A stretch of 64,000 nucleotides of DNA, taken from NCBI RefSeq assembly GCF_963678635.1, contig NC_087069.1, positions 41,191,883 to 41,255,882 of the forward strand. The letters are read 5' to 3'. Below, piece by piece: positions 12,801-23,727 of the stretch. Position numbers and translations under genes: made by a program. The notes under the pieces were generated by a model, which did no database searches, was not told where the DNA came from, and saw only the letters and a program-made list of their open reading frames with translations. This DNA comes from Symsagittifera roscoffensis (lineage: Eukaryota > Xenacoelomorpha > Acoela > Convolutidae). Position 1 is the stretch's first letter, and every line of letters begins with the position of its first letter.

Positions 12801-13504
12801 TGTTGTCCTCATATCCAATAAGTTAGGTTGCCCAAAAGCTAATTAATTTACCGGATTCTACTCAATCTCGTATAAAGCATTGTAGACAACGTATATAAGT
12901 TTTTTTCATAATATATATTTTTTCAAATTATTATACCGGAAAACGTTGATTTTATACAATATTGAGCCGCTGAAACCGCTCAATGTCAAACAAGTTCATA
13001 GGAGTCTGGTAGTCACCGTTGAATTCCACCCCATTTGGTTGATAGTTTTCGATCGAAACTGTTATGATCTGATGTGTTGTGGACATTTACTACATTTCTC
13101 TGTTGCTTCCTCAAATTCGGCGGCAGCGGGATATACGAGCCTGCTCTGATTGGGGAAAGTTTTGCCAAACAAATGTTGATTCTGCTTATTTCATCTATGA
13201 CATATTCGCTCCCGTGATAACCAAGCAATGTAATTGTATTAACCATTTGGTCAACCATTTCGCTAATGGTTTCGTCGGTTAGCCCTCCGAAGTACAAACT
13301 GTAATTGGCTGTGTTGACAATTAGTGTAGTCTTATGAGACTGGTCGTCTTCCTTCACAAAATTCACAAGCCCAGTTTTGCCTTGTAGCTGAAATTTGTGA
13401 GGTCCGTTCTGAACATGATCAGAAATCAGCTGGTTAATTGCTTCCTTCTTATTCATTATTGGGCTAAGCTTGTCTACTTCTCCTTTTTCGATTACACGTT
13501 CCAA
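9822..13504 (-). pseudogene. pPolB: protein-primed DNA polymerase B of the Polinton (broken)
   Basis: Replication polymerase of Polintons, spread over several frames. From N- to C-terminus: an N-terminal segment (13013-13504) with GSEYVIDEISR and RAGSYIPLP, typical of Polinton PolB; a CxxC zinc-binding piece (CWVCEEQF, 12113-12400); the exonuclease-side motif LRFRDSYKFM near 11840-11870 in a shifted frame; DIYLASDVFLL (11386-11721); motif A as DANNLYVGIMENYPLP near 11230-11300; a motif B region with GKTIESMLNRKNVEIV; motif C as HIDTDSF (10407-10949); and the C-terminal ECLFDKKTLR...KKHEIQTV (9822-10016). The 3.7-kb span equals the usual ~1,200 codons, so little is missing, but frameshifts separate nearly every piece. 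Catalytic Asp residues of motifs A and C remain visible. Non-functional as read. Confidence 0.9.
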
Positions 13505-13619
13505 CTTTTTAAGCTTTCAGCTGAAAGCGCTCTGTTGAAGTGTAGCAGAGATCCCGCCTTCGATATTTTTGCTGACTTTAGGCTCGCACGCTGGCAGCCC
13601 ATGCTCTTCTTCCCAACGC

Positions 13620-14471
13620 TTATCGTAAGCATATTAGGAAGGGAAAAGAGTGTTACAGAATACACAATGCTTTTCTATCTCGATTATTTGTTCCGTGGCA
13701 ATGTGTTCTCGAGCATGTCCCAGTGTTTCGAATGAATCGCGACCTTTGCTGCAAATGATGCGAGTCATTTCTTTTGTTGCTCCAATTCCATGCACTCTAA
13801 GCAGATGTTTTGTCTAGTTTCTTTTACTTGTTATCTGCACACCGCATTCATCGCAGATTATTGTTTTTTTCCCGTTTTTTCGCTTTTTCCGACATCATGT
13901 TCGGGTATCACTTTTCCAGAACGTCCGTGAATGTATCAATTTCGCTGGCTTTGCAATCTTTCTCCAGCCACGCGATCACTATTGGTTGCAGTTTTGCGGT
14001 TTTGTTTAATAATCAGGGTAGTTTCTGTTCGGTCGTCAAAAATTTCAAATACGGTATGGAGGTCTTGAAAGTCTTCAGTGTAAAATGCTTAAATCGAGGG
14101 AATCGCTTGCTTAGACGAATTATCATATCTTCTGTGAAAGTTTTCTCATGCCGAAAACCTGTGAAAAATTTCGCATACCATTGTTTTGGTTGCTTTGTTT
14201 TTGTCAGGTGATGAGGGGGACTCGATATCCCAAAATCTTCTCGCTCGGCAAGATCCCGAAATGTGCCTTTTTGATTTTCGTAGAAAGAGATGCTTTGACA
14301 GTCGCAAGAGAACAGAATCTTTCTTGCTAACTGGTCCAAGCTAAGCTGATCTACAACATCTGTTCTTCGAAAGTCGGGAAAATTTTCTTTAACATCACTT
14401 TGGTCACTCGAACGTTTTCTTTCTATTCGAAAGAGTTGCATCATTGCACACATTTGGTTTGGCAGCATCAT
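13620..14471 (-). pseudogene. zinc-finger-like region upstream of polymerase B
   Basis: Frame 14013-14471 encodes a 152-residue basic protein start (MMLPNQMCAMMQLFRIERKR). Shifted frames continue it to about 13620 with ICDECGVQ, then KHLLRVHGIG, and later CVFCNTLF, which resembles C2H2-type finger spacing. It may be a separate gene or an N-terminal extension of polymerase B, which begins around 13504. At least two frameshifts or stops are needed to connect the pieces. The finger call rests on Cys/His spacing only. Confidence 0.4.
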
Positions 14472-14479
14472 GTGGTCAA

Positions 14480-15520
14480 CAGCTTACAACTCTTCCTCGT
14501 CTGCTCGTGTAGGACGAGAGGCTGACAGATTGTTGAATGGGCTGTGTTGAGCAGGCGGATGTTTTCTGGTTTGTTTTCTGGTTTGTTGAGTTTGTTGTTT
14601 GTTTTTAAAAAGCACATGAGCCCACCGAGTTTGGTTGCCTGACCATGTCAGTCACTAGGTAGTGCTGATGAGAGTCCAATCAAAAAAGATTTACCCTTCA
14701 AAATTTAAAAAAAAGTAGGAAAACCGAAATCGATGGAGAGAAAAATGAAAAAAAAATTATGGTGGCAAAAAAGCCATTAACCCGAAAGTTTGGAAGCCCA
14801 AAGCTAGCACGAAGATTCCGAAGTTGAGAAAGAATTCTTGTCTTTTCGAAACTAGACGAGAAGATGGTGCAGTGTAGACTGAAACACGAAAAGAAAACAA
14901 AATAACGACAAAAGATCCATCAGCTTCCAGGTTAAAGAAAATTTTCTGAATCTGTGTAGATACTTCAAAAAAAATTAAAAATCAGAATAAATTGGTTATT
15001 TATCGAAGTGCAGAGTCTGAGAATGAGATCAAAAAGAATGAATTATTTGCAAGCTTAAGATTATTAATTTTTATTGGTACTTAAAACAAGTGTGTGAGAT
15101 CAACTTTATCCACTAAAGCGCAAAGTATGGGGGATTGGTGTTTCACCTCGGGCTACAAGGTAATCAGTTTTATTGCATTATTTTTCGTGGCGACTTACAT
15201 CAAAGAAAGAAATTAGTTTGGGTTGCTTTACACACCCCTGGGTTTTATTAGGGTATCTGTAACTGAAACTATCCTAAGGCAATTTACTTTCCACATTTAA
15301 ATGTCACGCTGAGAGGCAAAAACCAATTGATTTCTATTAACTCTTCACAATGTTTACTGAGTAGGATCTAGTGTACGTTAGGCGCCATTGTGCATAAACA
15401 CAGGCGGTAATAAAAAATTTTTGTTTCGTATTGAAAAGTCCCTTTTTCATTTCTTGAAATTCTTCATGCAAAACAATTGCTGATCTTTCATGCGAAAAAG
15501 AACATGTTTTCTTGACTTGA
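14480..15520. other. Polinton interior without recognised gene
   Basis: AT-rich sequence between the polymerase block and a short plus-strand ORF. I found no family motif on either strand. It may be remnants or an intergenic region. Confidence 0.5.
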
Positions 15521-15521
15521 C

Positions 15522-15812
15522 TTAGATAATGAATATTTTGACGATGTCCGTGATATTTCTAACGGTGACAAGCCAATAATCCGAGCTGGTATCAAGACAT
15601 CTGAGAAAAGTGGTACTTATTTAACCGTAAAATTAACAAAAAAATAAGCAGAAGGCTTCTGCAGGTTTCGTCAAGCAGATACATTGAGCAGTGATGAATT
15701 CAATAAATTAGCTGACAACTATTCAAAGGTTACAAAATTAATGAAAAGAATACAACAACCAAGTGAAAATGTCAAAAAACCTAGAAAAAAGCGTGGTTAT
15801 CTGAAAATATAA
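15522..15812 (+). pseudogene. short plus-strand ORF with one in-frame stop, possibly PC4-like
   Basis: A 97-codon frame interrupted by one TAA (15645-15647). It reads DNEYFDDVRDISNGDKP, then a stretch ending YLTVKLTKK, the stop, then DTLSSDEFNKLADNY and a basic end KKPRKKRGYLKI. It runs against the other Polinton genes. The beta-rich part followed by LSSDEFNKLA recalls the small PC4/p15-type single-strand DNA-binding fold, but this is a visual impression without a search. No ATG is evident at its start. Confidence 0.25.
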
Positions 15813-16223
15813 GCTGCTCTGAGCAAGGGTGTGAAAGCGATCAGGATTGGATTGGGATCATGACGCCGCCGATCGCAAGTGCAGATTAAATTGTGGGGAA
15901 AGTGAATTTCATTTTTCTTTGTATTCGTTTTCTCAACTACTAAGTTGGTTGAAGCCATGTTCGAACAGTCTCCTGACTTTTTTAAACAGTTTCGAAACAA
16001 TTTCAAAATTTTTTATCACAAGTTATGAACCCAATTTTTCCTCATTTTCCAATAACTTGAATATGCTTATGCTTCTCACATAAAACTCAGTAATGTAATA
16101 ATTGAGGGCTTCACTCATATTCTGAATGGCGAGCATGCGGCCCAATTTTCTAAGATTATTGATATTTTACTGAATGGATATGGTCAATTAGAAATAGACT
16201 CAAATACATTGTTTGTAAAATTT

Positions 16224-16667
16224 TTAATTGGAAAAAAAATTTTGAAACCATGTTCCGTTTTCCAGAACTTTTTTTTTCATTTTCAGTCTCTCATGTTTTC
16301 TCAAACATCCTAGAATTTTCGAAATAAGGTTTAAAACAACAGCAATCAAATGGGCAACGGTAAAACAGTAAAGTTCACATAAAACTGAGTTTGCTGATTG
16401 AATAGGTCTGTTCATCAGTATTTGATATATTTCAACGTCATCTAAACTCATGAAACATCTCGCAATTTTGTTTACGTTTGGATACGTTGTTAGTTTTTGA
16501 CCAAGGGGATCAGCAAAGAAAACGTGTACATCAGCTCGAGCAAACAGTAACCAATGAACACCAGGTTGATCAGAGTTTGATCCGTTCACAAGTAAACTCA
16601 ATGGCCTTTTTTCAACGTCAATGGACAATTAGCTGGTCCAATACCTTCAGAGCAATACTCTAAATGT
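16224..16667 (-). pseudogene. PRO: adenovirus-type cysteine protease (PRO) of the Polinton
   Basis: Maturation protease family of Polintons. The frame 16224-16628 contains DQPGVHWLLFARAD (catalytic His in GVHW), FFADPLGQ (Asp in the expected place), NRPIQSANSVLCELYCF (Gln of the oxyanion region and the catalytic Cys in SVLCELYC, where family members usually have CG) and a C-terminal hydrophobic helix. The N-terminal part, GIGPANCPLTLKKGH, lies in a neighbouring frame (16629-16667), so one frameshift separates it from the catalytic core. The core itself is open. Lies just downstream of the major capsid gene, same strand. Confidence 0.8.
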
Positions 16668-16741
16668 TTGCATTGATTTTAAAGCTCATATATCTGAACG
16701 TTGTCCATTTTTTGCCGTTTCTCTCTCTCTCTTTCTCTTTT

Positions 16742-17989
16742 CTAGGTCATGAGAGTATTTCTGGCAATTTTTCTGTCAGAATAGACGTATACTGTTGATG
16801 TGCGCTCTCCCATGAAAAATAACTCAATATTTCCAGCAAGTGGAGCGCCAAATTTACGCTCTTCTGAAATCGTCAATTCAGGATGAATAAAGTCATGTGA
16901 AGCCTCCTGAGTAAATGTGAGATCAAATGCCATCATATAATTATTGTGATAATCAGCCAAACTGATTCCATGACTATTCTTAGAAGCAAAGTCTAGAGGT
17001 TCCAATGTGTTATAGTATATTCGTTTGTTATCAGTCGTTGATACAGGGCAACATGCAAAAGGAAACCAATTCGGTAAACAATGATTTCGTTCACTCCAAA
17101 AATTGATAATGAAACGGATTTGTTCAATTTGTACTCAAATATGCTGTATTTGTGATTATTGCCACAACCTTTCGACGAACTGGCTCTTTGGCAAAATTAT
17201 CTTCCTGTCGCCAGCTTTGTACCCCTATTGTGGTTAAAAATGTTCTCGGTAAAACTTCAATAAAGTTGTATATTGCTGGTGTTTTGAACTGAGTTTTTCC
17301 TATTGATGATAGTACAAAACGGTTACCACAATTTTGCGCACATATAGGTGTGCGTTTGAATTTGGCAATGTTTATCTTGATGCTCTGATATAATAAAAAA
17401 GTCATTATGAGATCGTCTTAGGGAAAGTCTCTTTATAACACCACTGATTAGATGCTTGTCATATGATAAGAAATCACATGTAATTTTGCCAATTAGACGG
17501 ACTTCCGTAGATGCATTTACGAACCGCTTGTGTTCCGCGACATCTTCCGCCCGCTTATTAAAACCATCAGCACCTCAAAAAAACTTTGATGTGCAAAATT
17601 GCAGTTAGTGGTAGAAATTTTTCTCCATTCAAGGACATTGTACATTCGGAAAAAAAAACAGATGAAAGGGGGTTATTGACCAAGTGTGGTGTGTCTCTTT
17701 AATCTGCATCTGTTGCATGAAATTAGAGAACAATACCAATGTTTTGATCGGCGCGTGCTACAATCTCCAAGCGAAATCGTTGAAGATCGATTTAATTGTT
17801 TCTGTCTCCTAAAACTTCAAATTCGAGCACTGGACAATCAGGTGAATAAGATGGACCAGAGTTTTGAGTGAACGCATTTTCAAAGGTAACGAGCAAAGAA
17901 GGTTTTTCAAATAAATCTAATGAACTGTGAGTTACATCAGTTGGTAATAAATAGAATTCATTTAGCACTCTGGGAAAAAATTGGAGCAA
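16742..17989 (-). pseudogene. PY: Polinton major capsid protein (double jelly-roll, PY-like), broken
   Basis: Pieces in order: N-terminal 17792-17989 (GPSYSPDCPVLEFEVLGDRN, followed directly by an in-frame stop and then IDLQRFRLEIVARADQNIG); a degraded stretch 17420-17790 with LSSVFFSECTMSLNGEKF in one frame; 17124-17405 (INIAKFKRTPICA, then LPRTFLTTIGV); and 16742-17005 (GISLADYHNNYMMAFDLT, then GAPLAGNIELFFMGE). These resemble the long Polinton capsid family often annotated as F54H12.2-like in animals. I assign it as the double-jelly-roll major capsid by family resemblance and position next to the protease and minor capsid. At least three frame disruptions make it a pseudogene. Confidence 0.75.
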
Positions 17990-17993
17990 CTTC

Positions 17994-18317
17994 TCATGGG
18001 TTTCTTTTCGTTGGAATGAGATCTTTTGTTTTCCTTTTAGTTTTTTGTCGTCTTGTTTTTTTTATACTACGATATTTAGTACGGCCACCTCCAACATGTT
18101 CTTTGATGGTGTTATTGACTCTGTTCTTCCAGGCTTGTTTTGGTGTTTTCTTCCGGATTGCTATATCTATTAATTCGGGTGCTGCTTGAACAAGTAATTC
18201 TTTTGCAATACGTTTTGCTGCTGGTACTATAAATTTCCGAGCTAATGGAAGCGCAACTCGTCCAATACACAAAGCAAGAGCGCCGAAGCCACTACTCCGC
18301 TGTCTGTAATGTCCCAA
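17994..18317 (-). CDS. small basic Polinton virion-like protein
   Basis: An open frame of 107 residues with no internal break, between the minor and major capsid genes. The N-terminal half is Gly/Ala-rich and amphipathic (GFGALALCIGRVALPLARKF); the C-terminal half is strongly basic (KKTRRQKTKRKTK). Polintons carry a short protein of this composition next to the capsid genes, thought to be a core or DNA-condensing protein (PW-like). The function is inference from composition and position. It may be the only Polinton ORF here that still looks intact. Confidence 0.5.
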   Translation of the reverse strand: MGHYRQRSSGFGALALCIGRVALPLARKFIVPAAKRIAKELLVQAAPELIDIAIRKKTPKQAWKNRVNNTIKEHVGGGRTKYRSIKKTRRQKTKRKTKDLIPTKRNP

Positions 18318-18399
18318 GAACTGTTGGCATCGTCGCTTGATTATGGTAATACGCCTCCATTTTCTTAATCAGAAAACTTTCGAAACTTCAAGGTCAAAA

Positions 18400-19239
18400 C
18401 TATTTTTACTCCTCCTCCGCAAATGGCACAAACCTACCGGTTTCTGTTCGAAAGTTTACTGCAATGTTCTGGATGTTATTCACGAGGAGCTTTTTGTAAC
18501 CCAAGTTGCCAAAAACTTCGCGATGATTTGGTTCAATGCTACAAGCGTAACCGTTTTCCACTCGTCGATTAGTATCAATGACCCCTAAACGGTGCTTTGA
18601 TATCGCCCACATTCTGATAATGAATTATGTTCAAGTAGATAAACATCATTTGAGTTCCAGCAGAGATATCAACAGGGTATTCGGAGATGAAATTTTGTGA
18701 TGTGAGAGCGCTATGTCTTTGACTGGATTCTTCATAACCAATATGGTAGCCCGTTCCATCTTTTTTACCTTTGAAACCTAAGATACTGGGAATCATGGGA
18801 CTCTCAAAGGTAATGCCTCCGCAATAAGGCATCCAAATTGAAAGATGTTTGGTAGTCGAGTCGATGCTATAACTGAAATTATTGAGATCATTTTTCCGAT
18901 TGATTTCGCTGGATAATTTCTCGAATTCATCATATTCACGCTTTGTGATTTCACCTATCTCTCTGTCATATGGTCTGGATATTTTATCTTTTGACACTTT
19001 TAGGCTTGCTTTAACTTTGTCTTTTTTGTAGTGCACTATTTTAGTATCTGTTACTTTGTTAAAATGAGTGGGAAACGTGATTTCTGTCAATGCAACTCTC
19101 CATTAGCTTTGAAGATCAATATCTCACTCAGCAGATTTTTAAAACTTGCTAGTGAGTTGTCAATGAAGATATTCATTGAGGCTGATGACACCAACGTAGT
19201 CGCAAAGGAATCTTTGTCTCCTCCAAAGTTGCTAGTCAT
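18400..19239 (-). pseudogene. PX: Polinton minor capsid (penton-like, PX), frameshifted
   Basis: Single jelly-roll vertex protein family. A Met at 19239 opens MTSNFGGDKDSFATTLVSS, a typical PX start; the frame then shifts near 19090 to VALTEITFPTHFNK (18575-19090), which runs through SIWMPYCGGITFE to YLNIIHYQNVGDIKAP. A second shift leads into 18406-18612 with NIQNIAVNFRTETGRFVPF, the conserved C-terminus of this family. Two frameshifts therefore break the gene. It abuts the integrase stop codon at 19243 within a few bases. Confidence 0.8.
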
Positions 19240-19242
19240 TGT

Positions 19243-20178
19243 TTAGTTTGACCCTTCCTCTTCCAATACTCTGATTAGTTCGGGCTCATAAAATTTACCC
19301 TCTGTTGGTTCCTTAACAGCGCCGATAAGATTATAAGTCGGTGGGTTCCTTGTTCGTATGTCAAATATTTCAAAAACTTCGTCAGTGAAGGATTGTTTAT
19401 AACCTTTTCGAAAAAGGTTGTCAATTTTTCCTATTCTAACAAAATTGACAAAGTAGAGCGTTGGTCGGCGAACTAGTTTCAATGGTTGTTCCGCTCTTAA
19501 TAAAATTAGCCGTGGAACATCCTTTTTGTCACTTAGTTGGGGGCTCAATTGATGACGCGGTTTGTTCTCAAATTTATTAGGTTGACAAAATCTTGAAGCT
19601 TCTCGATTTAAGAGTAAGTCCATTTGTCCTTCGAAAACTTATAAATCAAACTCTTTAGTGATCGAATGTTCCTCTCGGCGAAAGCGAATTTTTTCACTCT
19701 CTGTTGTATAGGCCTCAATGCCTTTTTTCTCACAAAAACTTATGAAGGACCCCTTGAATTCAGTGCCCTCGTCTACCTAGACTTTTTATTGTTGTTTTGT
19801 TTTAAACATTTGCTTGAATGCTTCTGCAGCTGAGGTGGCCTGTTTTGTTTTTTAATGGCTGTACAAGTAGATAAGGGGACATGCATCCACTGCAATCAAA
19901 AGATAAATTATATCTTTGTTGTAATGTGAAATTTTGTCAATATACGCCAGGTCAACAGACCATATTTCATCTTTGTCATAAAATATCACTTTGAGATGTG
20001 GTGTTTTGCGACGAGCTGTTCGATACTTTGTATATGCAGGCTCTGTAAGTAAAAACGTTTTCACTTTACTTCTTGGAATTCTTGATGTCTCTTTCAATTT
20101 CTTTACACTGCCAATCAATGCTGGATTTTTACTTGTAAATTTATTGTTTAATATTTTTTCTTCAGCCGGTGTACTCAT
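19243..20178 (-). pseudogene. INT: Polinton retroviral-type integrase (broken)
   Basis: The N-terminal frame 19852-20178 contains TKYRTARRK and DEIWSVDLAYIDKIS, carrying the first catalytic Asp. The next part (about 19620-19850) shows VDEGTEFKGSFISFCEKKG, the second acidic position, and ERNIRSLK-like sequence holding the third, separated by stops and a frameshift. Frame 19243-19623 is the C-terminal domain: RIGKIDNLFRKGYKQSFTDE, EIFDIRTRNPPTYNL and GKFYEPELIRV, diagnostic of Polinton integrases. All three acidic positions can be found, but the ORF is not continuous. Confidence 0.85.
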
Positions 20179-20329
20179 GCCACAGTTATGATTTTGTCTT
20201 CGTCTTCTCTGTCGTTGCAGAATCTGAATTGTTATTGGGCGTTTCGTACGATTCAGAGTCTTCCTCTTCTCCTTCGTCGCGTTCGGCTTTTGCGCTGCCT
20301 TTTTTTCACTGTATGCGACAATCCTTAGG

Positions 20330-20926
20330 TTATGCGTCTTTTAATAATTTTTGAGCCGGAACTTGTCGATGTTTTTTTGTTGGTTGAAAGTTTGGCTCTT
20401 GCTGTTGAAGGGGATATTGTGGGACCTCGACCTTTTTGCTTTTGTTGACTTGTTCCGTAGTCGTTGACTGTACCGAGACTTTGGCATACTTGTTCATAAC
20501 CAACTGTTCGTCAAGTTTGAGAGATATCAAAATCAGCATGAAAGCAGGGTTGTACAATTTTTTAGTTTGTCGTTGTATCTCATACAAAAAAACTGATGCC
20601 CTAAGATTGGTTGGATTTTTATCAACGTTAAACTCTTCATTTTCTTTGTTTATAATGACTCGCTTTGACTTTTTAACATTTTCCAGAATTTTTTTCGCTC
20701 GCTTAAGTTTGTTTTCGTCCATGAGTTGTAATTGTAACATAATAATTTTAGTGGATAAAGCGTCATTAAGCTTAGCACTTGTTTCCAGTTCATTTCCCTC
20801 ATCTTCAGTGAAAAGGAGAGCTTGTTCTTGTTGATTGTTTTCTGCTGTGGCATTCTGCAGTGTTTCGGGGGTTGGTTTGACTGAAGAAATAGTTGTTCTT
20901 GCATATAGGTGTCTTAAGCAATTCAA
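20330..20926 (-). CDS. Polinton ORF of unknown function, 198 aa, coiled-coil-like
   Basis: An open frame of 198 residues between integrase and ATPase, same strand. It is rich in Lys, Glu, Gln and Asn, with a Leu-rich helical stretch (KIIMLQLQLMDENKLKRAKK) and a Gln/Pro-rich C-terminal tail. A nearby acidic stretch at 20180-20320 (ERDEGEEEDSESYE in another frame) may be its former C-terminus. I do not recognise a named family. Polintons commonly carry an extra non-conserved ORF in this place. Confidence 0.45.
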   Translation of the reverse strand: MNCLRHLYARTTISSVKPTPETLQNATAENNQQEQALLFTEDEGNELETSAKLNDALSTKIIMLQLQLMDENKLKRAKKILENVKKSKRVIINKENEEFNVDKNPTNLRASVFLYEIQRQTKKLYNPAFMLILISLKLDEQLVMNKYAKVSVQSTTTEQVNKSKKVEVPQYPLQQQEPNFQPTKKHRQVPAQKLLKDA

Positions 20927-20939
20927 CTCTGATAGTTGC

Positions 20940-21585
20940 GAATCTTATATGTTTCTTCGAAATTATTAGGATTTGGAATACTAACAGGCACATGACCGTT
21001 GACTACATTGAGCAGGCATATGCAAACGACTGATATGACTTGAGTATTTGATGATTTTTTAAAAAAGCTCCGCAGTTGAATTCATTTGAGCTGGGTGTCG
21101 CCTCATATAATGGTGAATAGAAAATTGAGGGGCCAGGAGGTATTATGTTTGAACCGTATCTAAGACAGTCTGATGTTCGGGGATCTACATCTCTAAGTAA
21201 AAGTCCGAAGGTTTCCTTTGCAGCCAGTTCAAAAAAATTTCGTAAAAAATTGGTTACTTATGTCTTTCTACCGTTGCCAGTTTAACGAATTCTTTATTAT
21301 TGTAAATTTCTTCGCCTGAGTCATCAAATTAGCTAGTAGAATGTTTTCTATATTTCTCAAACGATCAAATCTATCAATTTTTACGAATTCAATTTGACTA
21401 CTGGGAGCGTTTACCTTTTCTCGAACTATGGGTTTTATATCCTTGGAAAAAACTAAAACTCTTTCAAATTTGGGGTAAAAAGTTCTCCCTTTTAATAGTT
21501 TGAAATTTAATTCTCTTTTTACAGATCCTGAAGGTCCTACAACTGCCATAAATAGTCCTGTCGACGTGTCAATAATTTTAATCAT
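20940..21585 (-). pseudogene. ATP: Polinton packaging ATPase (FtsK/HerA type), decayed
   Basis: Frame 21268-21585 opens with FMAVVGPSGSVKRELNFKLL, the Walker A region of the Polinton genome-packaging ATPase; the usual GSGKS/T reads GSVKR here, so the nucleotide-binding Lys-Ser/Thr is disturbed. YPKFERVLVFSKDIKP follows as in the family. Another frame (about 20940-21260) contains ELAAKETFGLLLRDVDP and RYGSNIIPPG, resembling the C-terminus. The Walker B region between these pieces is not visible, suggesting an internal deletion of a ~220-residue protein. Confidence 0.7.
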
Positions 21586-21878
21586 ATCCTTGTGTTGGGT
21601 AGTACGTACTCAACTAAACCAGACATTATGAAAAACCAAACTGATGTTTCTTCACAGCTCAGTTGCATCAAACAAAGTTTCTAGATACAAAAGCTTATCA
21701 AAATTAAAATTGAAATCCTTTGAGACATAAAAACTACTTATGATCTGGGAACAGTGGCATCAAAACAAAATTTTCAAGATTTTTGTTCGTTGTTATTCGA
21801 TCATTGAAAAAAACAGTAACTATAGTTGCATCCGGCTCATCATCTGCTACTTTAGACCTTCAGGTTTTCAACTTAATT

Positions 21879-21916
<38 letters not shown>

Positions 21917-23727
21917 ATCTATCTATATCAACCGTTTCTTTTTGAGGAAGAAAAATGTATGGTATTAATTCTTCTGAACAGTAAAAAATCTCGTCTCGAG
22001 TATAACCAGAGTAAAAATTAGTAGTATCATTTGCATTGTCATACATTTTCACTACATAGTTGGCTGGGAAATTTTTAGTTTTTACATGATATAAGATTTT
22101 GTTCACTGAGTTGTTTTTTACTAACTTCTAAAAATTTTCAGGTAAGTCACTGCTGCTGAGATCCATTCGAGCTCCAAGCTGACGTTTGGGTACTAGGACT
22201 AGCTAGGGAAGTTAAACTCCTCGTTTGCTGGCTATCTTTTTGAATAAACTTGAATCGTTGAAAGTATATGAGTTGGTCATTCACCGAATAAAACCTTCTT
22301 AAAGTAGTAAATTTTTCTTCCGATAAAGTGATTTGTTCTTTTCGCTGCACAACTCGAACTCGGCAACCAATTCGTTCATCCCTTGTTTTGATATCACTCT
22401 CTGGATTCATCCAAGCACATAACACTTAATTTGGAGATATGTACGTCTCCATTTTTGCTACTCTCTCGCTGTTGCTCATTCTACAGCCAGTCAAAAAACG
22501 CCTTGCTTTTCTTCAAAGCGCAGTGATTTCTGGAGTGGTTTAGATGAAAATTTCTATTGCAAGTTGGATAGTTTTTGAAATCTAAATTTTCAATTCTTGG
22601 ACAACCCAATTCATCCTGGTTCTCAACTTTTCGATCCAAATACGTTGTCAGAAAATCACTCTTTTATTTTCCTTTAGCGTAAAAACTTTGAATAATCTGA
22701 TTGAGGTTTAAACATAAATAATCAAAGCTTTCTCAGTGAATTCCGTGCAATTTTTTAGCCAATCAGTTCTAAGCTTTTTGTTCAGATTTAGAAATAGAAT
22801 TGAAACTGGCTGGAGGTAGAAAACTAAGAGAGTCACTGTAATCAGAAGTTGTAATGACTGGTTTTTGAGCTGTAAAATTATTTTTCGTACAACGGAATCC
22901 TTCCGAGTCTAGCATGACTGATCTTTCCTTCAACATTCTAACAATTGATAGAGACTTTGTTTTGTCATTTTAACATTAAAACAGAAAGTAATACCACTGA
23001 AGTGACCAATCAGGCTGTTGCTATTTTTCCACTGTTGCAAATAACAGTAGTTGGGACCAGTGTTATAAACTTCGTGAACGAATCCCGCGGCATCGTGCAA
23101 ATTTGCATGCAGTCGTAATATTTTTTGAATCATCGAAGTAATTGTCCAATGAAGATTTATCTATGCCAATAAGACCTCCATATGGTCTAAGTTTAATGGC
23201 AACGACATAGCTTATGTCATTTTTGCTGGAAAAGAAAAACAGAGAGCAAGTAGCCAGAAAATAATTTCGAGTTCAGAGTTTTCCGCATAGGTTTTTTTCA
23301 CGGTCAAATAAATCTTTCACGGTCAAATTGAAGTAACTCTACGTTTTTCCAATTTCATTTTGTATTTTTTCCAACAACTGACGGACCTGCTGAATTTCAA
23401 GCCAGTGGAAGTGAAAGTAACCTTGCAGATACCACTTACTCTGTCCTATATATCGGTGGTAGATATTTAGATAGACCACTGGAATTTTTTGATCTTTTAA
23501 AAATTTAACAAAACAAAGTCGAATCATTCGCTCCGCCCCTTTCTCAGTCAATATTCAGAACGAATAATCAAATACGTTTGAATAAAAGCAATTGATAGAC
23601 TAGTAGCTTTCCCATACTTTTATTTTGCATAAAAACACCACAAAGTTCGTTCAAGTAAAAATGTTCTTTACAACTCTGCCCATAGTCTTGATCGAATGTT
23701 AACGCACGAAAGTGCAGTCACCAGGCA
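21586..23727 (-). other. right end of Polinton interior: short broken ORFs and a (CT)n tract
   Basis: Short minus-strand frames at 21915-22106, 22147-22425, 22930-23133 and 23339-23551 have no family I recognise. Near 22510-22620 a minus frame reads CPRIENLDFKNYPTCNRNFH followed by HSRNHC, a possible Cys/His zinc-binding motif. Polintons often carry one or two lineage-specific genes here, so these may be remnants of one. A (CT)n microsatellite lies at 21882-21912. Confidence 0.4.

Noticed and set aside
13810..14211. Plus-strand 133-aa frame and others opposite the polymerase block
   Set aside because: Antisense shadows of the Polinton polymerase and upstream zinc-finger region, which have clear motifs on the minus strand.
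20436..20834. Plus-strand 132-aa Ser/Cys-rich frame
   Set aside because: Antisense shadow of the 198-aa minus-strand ORF.
21882..21912. (CT)n tract as a regulatory site
   Set aside because: An ordinary microsatellite in a decayed element; nothing ties it to a gene.
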